From the NCBI RefSeq assembly GCF_019279795.1, contig NC_056729.1, positions 1,864,188,107-1,864,252,106 on the forward strand: a stretch of DNA of 64,000 nt, in the 5' to 3' direction. Origin of the DNA: Protopterus annectens. Taxonomy: Eukaryota; Chordata; Ceratodontiformes; Protopteridae. Shown here one piece after another: positions 11,070-21,728 of this stretch. The translations under genes and the position numbers were made by a program. Each line of letters starts with the position of its first letter. Position 1 is the first letter of the stretch. The notes beneath the pieces are model-generated. The model was not told the DNA's origin and ran no database searches. It worked only from the letters and a program-made list of their open reading frames with translations.

Positions 11070-13535
11070 TTAGTTTAAGAATGGTGGAAATTGATATTTG
11101 TTCATTAATGCCAGGCCATTTTCTGGTGTTGAGCCTTAGTTGCCATAAGCACTCTTTTGCTTCAAGCATAGTTTTTTCGTCACCACCTTTATGTATGTTG
11201 TGTGGTATTCTATCAATGACGAAAAAAAAGAAATCTTTTGAAATTAGAACAATTAATACTGTGGTTGTATAACGTACTAGTTATTTTGTGTTTTTTGATG
11301 TCACTCAAATGTTCTATGATACGTGTTTTTAACTTTCTAATAGTTTTACCTATGTAAATTGCTTGGCAAACAGTGCAAGACGCAGCATAAACAACCATGA
11401 CAGAGTTACAGTTACAATGGCCTGGACATCTAATGGTCTTCCCATAATTAGAAATAGAAATATATGGATCATCATTGATATATCTGCAAACATGACATGC
11501 ACCACATTTGCTCATCTTAGAATTTTTGAACAAGTCAATGTTAGTGTTATTTTCAAACAAGTTTTTCAGGTTTTTACCTCTACTATAAGTGATTTTAGGT
11601 TTGTTACCTAAAATACCTGAAAGTTCTGTATTAGAATAAATGACACTGGTCCATGCTTCCTGTACTATGTTAACAATCTGTTGTGATCTATCATTGTATG
11701 GAATAATAAAGGTATCATGTCTAGCTGCTGTTAAATTTGATGTATCAATTTGTTGTATTCCATATAAAATAATAGGTTTATATAAAATGGTCCTTTTGAT
11801 TTTGATGTCTTTGCTAATTTCAGAAATAAAATCGCAAGGGTAGCCTCTGGCAATAAACATATTCATGAGTTTTTCCAACTCCTGGTAAAATACTTTGTTG
11901 TCACTAACAATTCTGGAAAGCCTAACCATCTGCCCTTTAACTAGGTTCCTTTTTTGGTGAACCGGATGACAGCTGTCGAAATGTAGGAATGAGTTTGAGT
12001 ATGTTTTCTTCCTGAATATACCAGATTCCAATCTGTTGTTAGAAACAGAAAGCACAATATCCAAAAATTCCACATTATTGTCAAAAATATGACTAGTAAA
12101 TTGAAGAACATCTGTGGTCTGTCCCAAAAATGTAATGAAATCATTGAACTCATCTTTGGTATCCCCCCAAAAAATAAGAATGTCGTCCAAATAGCGTAAA
12201 TATAACAATACCTTGTGCCAAAAATTGCTTGTAAATATAAACTCAGATTCCCAGTATGCTAAAACTAAGTTAGCATAGATGGGGGCACATCTAGCCCCCA
12301 TAGCAACTCCCTTTTTCTGTCTATAATATTCTTTATTGAAGTACAAGAAATTGTTCTCAAAAACAAGTTTGAGCATTTCTGTTAATAATCGATTGTCAGA
12401 ACTATTCAATCTGTTGTGTTTGTTAAGATATGCTTCGAACATTTCCAACCCTTGTCCGTGAGGAATGACAGTGAAAAGGTTAACAACATCCACAGTAGTC
12501 ATAATGAATTCAGATTTAAAATCAAAGTTGTTTGAGAATTCTCTGACTAGGTCTAGACAATGCCATGAATCTCTGAGAATATGTGGTAAGCACTTCAAAA
12601 TATTTTTACACTTCAAATCTATATAAGCTGCTAAAGCTTCGGTCTTGGAGCCCTTAGCTGACACAATGGGTCTAAATGGGGGGTTGTGTACTTCTTTGTG
12701 AATTTTGGGAATCCCAAAAATGGATGGTATAATGAGAAATTCCACAGAAATGTATTTGAAGGTGTTTTGATCAATTCTAGCATCCATAAGGTATTCATAA
12801 AACAACCAATCAATTTTAGTATATGCTCTATTAACTTCATGTCGACTAACTTTTTCATAGGTGTCACTGTCTTCTAATAATGTTGTCATCCTATTGTAAT
12901 ACTCGGTACTAAGCATAATGACCACACCACCCCCTTTTATCTGGTTTCATGATCCTATGTTTTTCAGAACCTGTTAGCTCTTTGAGACAGAACTTCTCTG
13001 CTGATGTCAAATTATATTTGGTGACAATCTTCTTAGTTAAAATTCTTCTGATTTGAGTCTCACAGAGTTTCTCGAATATCTGAATCATAAAATTTTGGGG
13101 GGGAATATATGTAATGTGACGCTTGAAGGTAAAAAATCGAGAGTCTAGTAAAGGGTCACCAGAATTATGAAAACATATTTTTAAATTCAAAAGCCTTGTA
13201 TACTTTTTAAAATTGATCAACACCTTTCCAATGTCTAAATTAAATGTAGGTACAAATGTAAATCCTTTTCTAAACAAATCTAAAAAATTCTTACCAAAAT
13301 TTTGTTCTGTAAAATTATATAAACTGAAACCTAAATGTGTGGTAATGGAACAATCAAACAATTTCCTAGTACAAACCCCAACAGAAGTGTTCATGGTACA
13401 ATTACAAGAATCCAAAATTATGTCAGATTTTTCATGTACATCAACAACCACGTTTGGTGTTTCAGTGTGTAAAACAGAATCATTGAAAACATCATGATTT
13501 AAATCTGTTGTATTGAAACTATCTATCTGTGCCAT
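11070..13535 (-). pseudogene. PLE-1 reverse transcriptase with GIY-YIG endonuclease
   Basis: Penelope-type polymerase. Two overlapping frames make up the protein: 13535-12909 (N-terminal segment, with RKGFTFVPTF and HRIMKPDKRG) and 12925-11213 (570 codons). In the latter, PKIH is at residues 73-76, VDVVNLFTVIP at 145-155, GVAMGARCAPIYANL at 206-220, the catalytic YLDD at 245-248, a CGACHVC cysteine cluster in the linker, and GIY-YIG residues VVYAASC and IYIGKT near 508-528. A frameshift at the G-run near 12926 separates the two parts; another near 11213 cuts off the endonuclease end, whose LNTRKWPGINEQ continues in another frame to about 11080. Otherwise well preserved, so fairly young. Confidence 0.9.
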
Positions 13536-13806
13536 GAGTTGGTTCTGTAAACCGCCCTGTTGTAATTGTTGTGTGGCTGTTGGTTGTAACTGCCCTGCCG
13601 TTCTCTTAACCTTTCTGACCTCCTCAATATTGGCTGGTCTAAAAAAACAGGTTGTACTTCATCATTATTGTTGATATTACTTCTGTGTGTGTGTGTACAT
13701 TAGCAGTAGTGGGGTTGTATCTATTCTGATTGTTGGTTCCTTGAGTTTGACTGTTATATTTCATATTTTTGTATTCCCTAAAATGAGTACATACTTTGTT
13801 GTTTTT

Positions 13807-14662
13807 TTAATCGTAACTGTCCCTCTCAATTTTGTGATTCTTAATATCAAGCCCTTTGTTGATGAACCTATCCATGTCCCTGTAAATATTATCCAGTCTA
13901 AATTTATTATGTTCAAACAACAAGTCTGCTTTGATGCTTCTGTCTAAAAAACACAATTTGTCATTTAAAATATTCAATTTATCAGAATTGTTGCGAATAA
14001 TAAGTCTCAAAAGCTCGAGACCAGTTCTGTCAAACAGTAATAAAAGTTCAGAAAATGTATCTGTACCTTCCTCGAACCCGTGAGGTAGTTTGAAAATGAG
14101 TAACCCTTTGGGCACTTGCTTTAACTCCAAGGAACGTTCCAAGAAAGGACTGTCCATCTGTAGGGACTTGAAGGCTTTCAAAGTTTTCAAATTCCGTCAT
14201 TTGCGCATTCAGTGTGCCCATGTCCCTGGATACTGTGTAGGTACCCTTGTTCAAGGAAGGAGGTTGAAGAAATTGTTTTAAATCCATGGTGGAAGTAGTA
14301 ATATGGTTAGAGTAAGAGTTACCATTGCGTGCAGCACAATTCCAATCCTCTCTGGTGTTCGGCAACATATTAGGGGGAGGATCCACAACGCCTCCACTCC
14401 CTGACGTCACTGCGCCTCTCGTTGGACTCTTAGAACGGTGCCTGACTACCGATCTCTGCATACTTGTGTTGGGTGTGGAATGTAATGTAAACAGCTGTTC
14501 TTGGGATTCCGTGATCACTAGTTCACCGTCAGTCCCCAGATTGTTGCGTTGTTCATGCAACGCTTTAATCAATTTGTTTGTTATCTCCAAGTGTTCCTGC
14601 AGTAGTCGATGCATACTGGGAACTGTTTGAGTGTAAAGACACAAATAAAAAGTCAGGATCAC
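13807..14662 (-). pseudogene. PLE-1 N-terminal ORF (ORF1-like)
   Basis: Two frames cover this part. 14662-14048 starts MILTFYLCLYTQTVPSM and is rich in S, T and N. 14190-13807 contains VPKGLLIFKLPHGF, LLRLIIRNN and a charged C-terminal half. The second frame matches the N-terminal protein of PLE-3 (50724-51686): a P-K/R-G start, then a hydrophobic LL..II block, then a coiled-coil-like charged segment ending in a K/R-x-x-RD-x-x-D pattern. A conserved upstream PLE domain is inferred from this pair; its function is not known to me. Between 13535 and 13807 the frames are interrupted. Confidence 0.6.
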
Positions 14663-15030
14663 TCAAACGGTAACACTGTGAGATTGCTGCAACAAGCACT
14701 AAGTGCACCCAATGGTAAATAACAAATTCAATTCGAAAGAGTCTGTAGTAACACGGGATGATCAAATTCTGTAGCTCAGAATTAGAAATTCAAGAAAGCA
14801 TGAATTAACTGTCACAATGTCATGGGTTACAAACCTTGTGGAGGGCGTTTGAAAAAAACATTAATAAAGGCTTAAAACGAACCCTTGTAAAAGCCTTGTA
14901 AAAAGTCTTTTGTAAAAAGCCTTGTATAAAATAGCGTAGTGTAAAAACAGCGTAGTATAAAAACCTTCTTGTTGGTCCACCAAGTCATAAACATCCAGAA
15001 ACCGAACAGGCAGCTGAAAATGGTTTTTGT
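14663..15030 (-). other. PLE-1 5' untranslated region
   Basis: Lies between the upstream pseudo-LTR and the first PLE-1 reading frame. It carries repeated TTGTAAAAAGCCTTGTA-type motifs (14880-14950). No coding signal. Confidence 0.5.
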
Positions 15031-15775
15031 ACAATTTGTCCAAACACCAAAAAGGCACCAATAAGCTAAGAATTCCAGCAAACCTTGGATCCTGGTTGCA
15101 AAAAACACCTTTATTGATGAAACTTGACCAAAACAAGAATGTAAAATCCACAAAACACTCCACAGGAAACTAAGCGCTTTCACCCTCGTGCTTAGGGCAT
15201 CATCAGAGTACAAACTTCATTTCAAATCATCCCTTAAATACTGAATACTGAAACATTAAATGGATAATTGGAATTCATTAAACAATTAATTCAATCATTA
15301 AATAAAATGGTTAATCTTTTTAAAAGAACAAGGAAAACCATTAAGAAAAACTGTTTTCAAGAACTGTTTGAAGGAACAAAAGATAGGTAACAATGCCATT
15401 GACCTCAACAAAGGTAAATGTTAAAATGGTAAGAATCTGAATGCAAATATGATTGTAAATGTAAATATAACTATAAGTATAAATATAAATATAAAAATTT
15501 AATATAAATATGTAAATGTTAAATATAAATATAAATATAAATGTAAAAATATGTTGTAAAATTAATTTTGATGTGTATGAATATAGTGTGTGTAAAATTT
15601 ATAAATATTGTTAAAATTATTAATGAATAAGCACATGCTAAATCACAATTGCTAAGCCTATTAATAACCATGGTAAATATTAAATCTTAAAATTGGACAA
15701 TATAAAAAATATATGTATACAAAATTTAAATAATTGCGTAATGTTGAATAAAAAATAAATGTCAATAAGTTATAG
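15031..15775 (-). repeat. PLE-1 pseudo-LTR, 5' copy
   Basis: Direct repeat of 10281-11029 starting at the same ACAATTTGTCC. In element orientation it lies upstream of the coding region, where Penelope elements are expected to carry a partial tandem copy of their 3' end. It retains the hammerhead-like core that the other copy has lost. Confidence 0.85.
15174..15206 (-). ncRNA. Hammerhead-ribozyme-like motif (PLE-1)
   Basis: The minus strand reads CTGATGA, then GCCCT-loop-AGGGT (a 5-bp stem II with one G-U pair), then GAAAGCGC. CUGAUGA and GAAA are the two invariant strands of the hammerhead core. The following AAGCGCTT is self-complementary, which would suit a minimal stem III or a dimeric fold. 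Hammerhead motifs in PLE terminal regions are established; activity of this copy is untested. Confidence 0.6.
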
Positions 15776-15902
15776 TAATTTCTGGCAAATGGCCTGGCAT
15801 TAATGAACAAATATCAATTATATCAATTTCCAGCATTCTTAAACTAAGATCACATTTTATATAAACATATACGTAAGAGTATTTTCTATCATTACTATAA
15901 CT
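15776..15902 (+). repeat. Inverted piece of PLE-1
   Basis: Reverse complement of roughly 11017-11127, the end of the PLE-1 coding region. It runs from TTCTGGCAAATGGCCTGGC to TCATTACTATAACT. With 11017-11127 it forms a widely spaced inverted repeat marking the 5' junction of the insertion. It has one small insertion relative to its partner. Confidence 0.8.
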
Positions 15903-16600
15903 TAGTAGTGCTGTTGAAGAAGTGGACAGCCTCATCTCGTTTGATGTATTTTAGTGGTGACCACTTAATTTTTTGCAGGGAGGAGATGAAAGAGTTGGGG
16001 TTGAAGTTGGACTTGTTCCGTATTTGCCTGTGGATAATGAGCTTCAGACTGTTTGTGTGGTGCTGAATTATGAATGTGGGGGAGTGATCACTAAGACTGT
16101 CAGGTAAGCAGTCTGCTAGGTAAGAGTGAGGGCTTTGTTGACTAGGATCCAGTCAAGTAAGGTATGATTGTTAGGGTTTGTGTTGATTCAGGTAGGGGAT
16201 TGAATGAGTTGAGTGAACCCATGGAGGTTAAGGTGAATGGTTGTGAGACTGTTATTACAGGATAGGCAGTTGATGTTAAAGTCATCAAGAATGATGGTTT
16301 CCTGGGGAAGAGATAGAGTAGCCCAGGTCATGAGATTTTCTAGGGGTGTAATATTTTGCCCTGGTGGGAAATAGCATCCTATGATATTGATTGTTTTGTT
16401 TGGGTTTAGTTTGACATTGGCATAAAGGATTTCTTCATTGTTGTGGCGAGGGGCAGATGAGTTCAGGAATTGAATATTGAGGTGGTGTTTAAATATCAAT
16501 GCTACATCACCTCCTTTTTTGGACAATCTGTCTATGCAAAGGATGTTGTATTCAGGTGGAAGTATTTCCTCACTTCTGATGTGAGGTGATGTAAGTAAGG
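15903..16600 (-). mobile_element. L2 LINE endonuclease region (L2-1, right part)
   Basis: Minus-strand L2 endonuclease. Frame 16526-16188 reads MSKKGGDVALIFKHHLN, IIGCYFPPGQN and ETIILDDFNIN; upstream codons extend it to about 16570 (EYNILCIDRLSKKGG). ILDDFNI replaces the usual ILGDFN, so a conserved glycine is lost. Further downstream on the minus strand the frame is closed by stops. It may be the 5' half of the same L2 whose 3' half is at 9425-10280, but the RT core between them is missing. Confidence 0.75.
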
Positions 16601-17000
<400 letters not shown>

Positions 17001-17148
17001 TCTTTGCTAAGCTATACAGGATTTTAGCTGAACAGAGCATGTGGTATTATTGAAGATTTTATTTTGTCTTATTCGTAAGGTATTTTTTTACAATACTTAC
17101 TGTGTTTTCCTTTTGTGGATATGTAAGATTTTCCCCTTTTAATAGTGA

Positions 17149-17648
17149 NNNNNNNNNNNNNNNNNNNNNNNNNNNNNNNNNNNNNNNNNNNNNNNNNNNN
17201 NNNNNNNNNNNNNNNNNNNNNNNNNNNNNNNNNNNNNNNNNNNNNNNNNNNNNNNNNNNNNNNNNNNNNNNNNNNNNNNNNNNNNNNNNNNNNNNNNNNN
17301 NNNNNNNNNNNNNNNNNNNNNNNNNNNNNNNNNNNNNNNNNNNNNNNNNNNNNNNNNNNNNNNNNNNNNNNNNNNNNNNNNNNNNNNNNNNNNNNNNNNN
17401 NNNNNNNNNNNNNNNNNNNNNNNNNNNNNNNNNNNNNNNNNNNNNNNNNNNNNNNNNNNNNNNNNNNNNNNNNNNNNNNNNNNNNNNNNNNNNNNNNNNN
17501 NNNNNNNNNNNNNNNNNNNNNNNNNNNNNNNNNNNNNNNNNNNNNNNNNNNNNNNNNNNNNNNNNNNNNNNNNNNNNNNNNNNNNNNNNNNNNNNNNNNN
17601 NNNNNNNNNNNNNNNNNNNNNNNNNNNNNNNNNNNNNNNNNNNNNNNN
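17149..17648. other. Assembly gap, 500 N
   Basis: Exactly 500 N. The fixed length suggests a scaffolding placeholder, not a measured gap. Confidence 0.99.
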
Positions 17649-17699
17649 TGGATTCATGCCAATTTCAAATTGAATTGCTAAACTTTAGTGGATACTTTT

Positions 17700-19560
17700 T
17701 CTGCAGCAAAACATATTTCACATAACACATGCTAAATCAGGATTTTATTTATAAATGTTTGCAATTTCTTGACAACACTAGCAATGGCAATGTACTTTGC
17801 TGCCCCTCCTTCATTATACAACTGCCCACAACTCTTGAGCGCTGGGTACTGGACAATGAACGGATGATAGAGCCCACTGTGCTTTGCAAAAAAAGGTGAT
17901 GGTGTATTAATTCAACACTTTTTGTACTTTGTGCAGCTGAATGTTGTTCAACCAGCAAAATATTGCAACAACAGTGAAATAGAGCTTTCACAAGCTGTAC
18001 TACAATAGTGAAACAGAGCTTTCACAAGCTGTACTACAATAGTGAAACAGCTTCCAAAAGCTGTACTACAACAGTGAAACAGAGCTTTCACAAGCTGTAC
18101 TACAATAGTGAAACAGAGCTTTCACAAGCTGTACTACAATAGTGAGACAGAACTTCCACAAGCTGTAGTACAATAGTGAAACAGAGCTTCCATAAACTGT
18201 ACTACAATAGTGAACAAGAGCTTCCACAGGATGTACTACAATAGTGAAACAGCTTCCAAAAGCTGTACTATAACAGTGAGACAGAACTTCCACAAGCTGT
18301 AGTACAATAGTGAAACAGAGCTTCAATAAACTGTACTACAATAGTGAACAAGAGCTTCCACAGGATGTACTACAATAGTGAAACAGCTTCCACAAGCTGT
18401 ACTACAATAGTGAACAAGAGCTTCCACAGGATGTACTACAATAGTGAAACAGCTTCCAAAAGCTATACTATAACAGTGAGACAGAACTTCCACAAGCTGT
18501 AGTACAACAGTGAAACAGAGCTTCCATAAACTGTACTACAATAGTGAACAAGAGCTTCCACAGGATGTACTACAATAGTGAAACAGCTTCCAAAAGCTGT
18601 ACTACTTCAAACAGAACTTGTACAGTGAAAAGTTGGATCTGCCACACCCACCCTTAACTGCCTTGATTAAGTGCTCATTACTCACAGTATTTTGTACTGC
18701 AAAATGAACAATTACATCAACTGTGTCTTCCTGCAAATGCATATAATTCAGAGGATAATTTCAGAAATCAATGTTACTTAAGAGATAATTACTAAGTACA
18801 ATTACTTTATACTACATAATGTATCATCTACAGCAACAGCAATTTAATAAAATAATTTCTAGATCACAACTTAATTTAAAACGGTTTGTTAATATTTTAT
18901 CAGCGTTTCAGAATATAATACAATTGTCCCAATAATGATGTTGCATTGTGCCTTTTTGCAGGTACATATAATTAGAAGGGTCAGTTTAAAATCACTCTGC
19001 AGATGCTTGATAATCAGTTATGCGAAAAAAGTTATTTCATATAAAATTATAGTAGCATTATCATGGCACTAATTCAGGATTTTATTTATATCTGTTTGCA
19101 AGCCTTTCTGACAGATCTCGTGAAAGAAATGTAATTAAGATTCCTATCACACAACAGAAACACATGAAACTATTACTTTTCAGAACTTGTTATGGAAGAA
19201 TGAATTAAATGTGCAGTCCATTGTACCATCCTACAAATGGAAGTTATATTATTTCAACAGGTATGCTTCCCATCGCTGAAACGGACTTCTTGTCCCACTA
19301 ACTGTTGTTTAAGCTTTACTTAATTATGTCACATAAAATGATAGCTCCATTCCTGCAGACTGCTGCAGGACTTTTTATAGCTGTTTGCAGTGTATTTTTT
19401 AAGTGTCTGTGAAAATGCAGTATAATTCTCTCCACTCCATGTGTCGAGAAATTAGTTAATGTAGCACATTGTCCATTTCTGCAAATGGTAGCTATATTAA
19501 CCGTGCAACGTAGTCTGTACTCAGTGCAGCTGACATTCAGTCATGCAACCAAAAGCCTCG
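17700..19560. repeat. Degenerate long tandem-like repeats, unit ~250-300 bp
   Basis: Related phrases recur at irregular spacing: TCAGGATTTTATTTATA...TGTTTGCAA near 17735 and 19075, and a diverged form near 19365; a block with CATTGT...TGCAAATG...TATATTA-like text near 18725, 18945, 19220 and 19470. The minisatellite at 17963-18606 lies within the first unit. No coding content. Confidence 0.45.
17963..18606. repeat. Minisatellite, 31-34-bp units, about 19 copies
   Basis: Units centre on CTGTACTACAATAGTGAAAC. Three main variants are seen: one with AGAGCTTTCACAAG, one shorter with AGCTTCCAAAAG, and one with AAGAGCTTCCACAGGATG. From 18140 on the variants repeat in the same order, a simple higher-order pattern. 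An ORF through it (18326-18066, minus) is an artefact of the repeat. Confidence 0.92.
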
Positions 19561-19898
19561 GCCCTGAAGCAGAGCATCTAGAGAGTTTAATTCATCTGTA
19601 CTTGCTTGTGAGATCATTAATAGTATAAATATGCCCATTTACTTAGTGCCAGTAAACCACAGTCCTCATCGTCAGACAAACAATGTACTCCAAACTATGA
19701 AACATGCACTTGCTCTCAATGAACATTACTGTCTGAATAAAGCATTGTAATGAGAATAAGTGTTATCAATACTGGAGATATTCTAGATCTCATCCCCTGC
19801 TGGGTAAGTGAATACTCAGTCACAGCTGATGGATAATATGGGTAATGAACTGACAACTACACCCAACTGCCAGAAAAAGTACTCACATTACAATCATC

Positions 19899-20208
19899 AT
19901 TCTGTACAGTTTTCAGTCTTCCGCGGTGGTGCAGCGGTAGCATTGTTACCTCACAGCAAGAGGTTCTCCTGTTCGATTCTCGGTTTGGGTTGGGAGTGTC
20001 TTCTGTGTGGAGTCTACATGCCCTCCCCGCGTTCGAAAGACATGCGTTGAATGGGCGTGCCTTCGTTGAAGGTTGGGAGTCGGGCTGTCAACTCGACACC
20101 ATAAAAATCAACTGCCAATCATTAGCAGACCGGAGTTCCACTGTGGCGACCCCTAATCAGGAAAAGCCGAAAGGCAAACAAACAAACAAATATTCTGTAC
20201 AGTTTTCA
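19899..20208 (+). mobile_element. SINE-1, V-SINE-like, with 17-bp target duplication
   Basis: The element body is 19916-20191. It is flanked by perfect 17-bp copies of ATTCTGTACAGTTTTCA at 19899-19915 and 20192-20208. The tRNA-like head has an A box (TGGTGCAGCGG, 19927-19937) and a B box (GTTCGATTC, 19971-19979). A shortened core follows (TGTGTGGAGTCTACATG...CCAAAGACATG-like), then GGCGACCCCTAATCAGG and a (AAAC)n tail. Head and core agree with SINE-2 and SINE-3, but the 3' tail differs from theirs. V-SINE assignment rests on my recognition of the conserved core. Confidence 0.9.
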
Positions 20209-20229
20209 CATTTGCAGACATGCATGGCC

Positions 20230-20885
20230 TGAATGCCTGGATTCTAGTGTTACTGATACAAAACATGTTAGCAAATTTGTAAGTTTTGCATCTGGTGCTC
20301 AGGCTCCTCCCCTTACCCATAATCCGCTTGTGACAAGTCAGATCCAGGTTCCCACAATACTAGAGAAAGCTATAATACCAATCAGGATAGTAGGACCTGG
20401 AAGAGACATAAATAGGAGGGGAAAAACAGCTGTTATGTGCATGCTGAAACAGATGCCTTGGTGACTCACACTATGTCAACAAGATCACTCCAGGCATAAC
20501 ACAACAAGAATCAGGGAAATACAAAGGATGGGGGAAGGTGGGTGGGAGGGTGAGGAAGGACAAAAGCAGACAGCACAGATCTATCGTTATAGTGAGTACA
20601 TGACTTGATCTGATGTTGTCTCTTCTGTCTATTCCTCAAGGTATGTGACAGTCCCCAGTTACTGTGGCAGGTCTCATGGAAGGATATCTTGGAGCACAGC
20701 CAAACCGACGCTCTTGACACTGACTGCATATCCAATTTATACTGTGAAATCAATGTATGAACTCTGGACCAACTAACAGCAGCACATATGCCATCAATAG
20801 GCACCAAACTGAAATGGAGGAATATAATGCTGGAAAAAATAAAAACAAATAAACAATTTACCAGCACACTAGTAACAGCCAGGCA
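20230..20885 (-). mobile_element. DIRS-2, 3' part (terminal repeat and recombinase end)
   Basis: The outer part (20285-20345) contains GGCTCCTCCCCTTACCCATAAT, which matches in inverted orientation GTGGGTAAGGGGAGGAGCC at 32469-32487. I read these as the two terminal inverted repeats of one element whose middle was split by DIRS-3 and its insertions. The recombinase C-terminus is at 20690-20830. A short match, AGTTACTGTGGCAG (20659-20672), is complementary to sequence near 32660 and may belong to the internal complementary region. Confidence 0.6.
20690..20830 (-). pseudogene. DIRS-2 tyrosine recombinase C-terminus
   Basis: Minus-strand frame with PIDGICAAVSWSRVHT, LISQYKLD and SVSRASVW. It aligns with the end of the DIRS-5 and DIRS-6 recombinases (AATWSKPHTFISHYKVD; AATWVSSYTIFTHYKLD). 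The Y in SQYKLD is the likely catalytic tyrosine that attacks DNA. The N-terminal part and the Arg/His residues are absent; PLE-2 sequence begins just upstream. Confidence 0.75.
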
Positions 20886-20950
20886 CATTTCCAAGGGTAG
20901 AAACAACTTTAATAACCAATTAAAACTATAAACACATTAACAGTTTCACA

Positions 20951-20980
20951 GCGTTTTTGTCCATACAGGGACTTCATCAA
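20951..20980 (-). ncRNA. Hammerhead-like motif (PLE-2)
   Basis: The minus strand reads TTGATGA, AGTCC-loop-GGAC, then AAAAACGC. It fits the hammerhead layout except that C is changed to T in the first core strand and the G of GAAA is A. Probably decayed. Confidence 0.45.
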
Positions 20981-21500
20981 TTGCCAAATAACAAATAAAA
21001 CCATGGTTTAAATACCCTTTCCCCACAATACTTTGAACAATAAATCAATTAACCTCAAAAATTAAATTCAATACTAATTAAATATTAAGCTGTGCAATTA
21101 AAAAATAGAATTTTAAAAATCAAGTGGATGCAAATGTAAATGGCAACCTCTTAACCTATTAAATGTATAAAACAATGTTAAAAAACAGAAAAAACAATAA
21201 AGGCAATAAATATTTTATTCATTTATTCTGGCCTAGAAAAACTACTCTATCAACTCCATCTAATGGCTAAAACATAAACTGCTCAATTAAAATAGGAAAA
21301 CAGAGAGGAATAATAAAATATATGAAATAAAAGTATATGTTAAAATATTTAACCTAATTGAGAAAAACGGTGGGTGAACCAATAAATGTTAACAAGATGT
21401 AAAACACTGGGGATCATTCATAGTGTAGCTGCCCTCAATTTTAAAACTGGGGCCAATGAAACATTGTCATTAAGCCGAGGTACCCTGCTAGCTTCCAAAA

Positions 21501-21728
21501 CTAATTGCTACACTTTTTATATTCTATTTTAGCCTCCCAAGGTCCATCTTGTACATCCACTGAGACTTCTAGAACAAAGAATTGAAACTTAGCTTTTTCA
21601 CAACTTAAAGTGCGTTTATACAATGCATTTTTGACATTCTTGTTCCTATTATCGTAATAGTGTTCATAAGCTCTCGTTTTCAGTTTCCTCTCTGTCTTTC
21701 CTAGATAAAAGGCTTCACGGGCCTCACA
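21501..21728 (-). pseudogene. PLE-2 GIY-YIG endonuclease remnant
   Basis: One open minus-strand frame to the TAG at 21501. It contains AFYLGKTERKLKTRAYEHY (the YIGKT...R..EH core, with L for I), ALYKRTLSCEKAKFQFFVLE and, near the end, a glutamate in EAKIEYKKC that may be the conserved metal-binding one. PLE-1 and PLE-3 have the same order. RT is missing. Confidence 0.75.

Larger units (their letters stand above)
10281..15902 (-). mobile_element. Penelope-like element PLE-1
   Basis: A PLE with RT and GIY-YIG endonuclease on the minus strand. A ~750-bp sequence occurs twice in direct orientation (10281-11029 and 15031-15775), fitting the pseudo-LTRs of Penelope elements. The upstream copy (right side) ends in a segment, 15776-15902, that is the inverted counterpart of about 11017-11127. 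This matches the known Penelope habit of a partial tandem copy plus a short inverted piece. L2 sequence flanks it on both sides, so PLE-1 probably inserted into an L2 copy, though the L2 RT core is missing between the flanks. Confidence 0.88.
20886..21728 (-). mobile_element. Penelope-like element PLE-2, 3' end only
   Basis: 5'-truncated PLE on the minus strand: a GIY-YIG endonuclease remnant (21728-21501) followed by an AT-rich 3' UTR and a hammerhead-like motif near its end. It abuts DIRS-3 RNase H sequence at 21728 and DIRS-2 recombinase sequence near 20886. It is much shorter than PLE-1 and has no second terminal repeat in the window. Confidence 0.78.

Noticed and set aside
17102..17725. 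ORFs across the N run
   Set aside because: They consist of unknown residues only.
18066..18326. 86-codon minus ORF
   Set aside because: It is a translation of the minisatellite units.
17963..18606. CRISPR-like array
   Set aside because: The repeats are head-to-tail without unique spacers, in a eukaryotic repeat context.
19917..19990. Functional tRNA gene
   Set aside because: It is the tRNA-like head of a SINE; similar heads lie at 32345 and 59852 and there is no intact acceptor stem.
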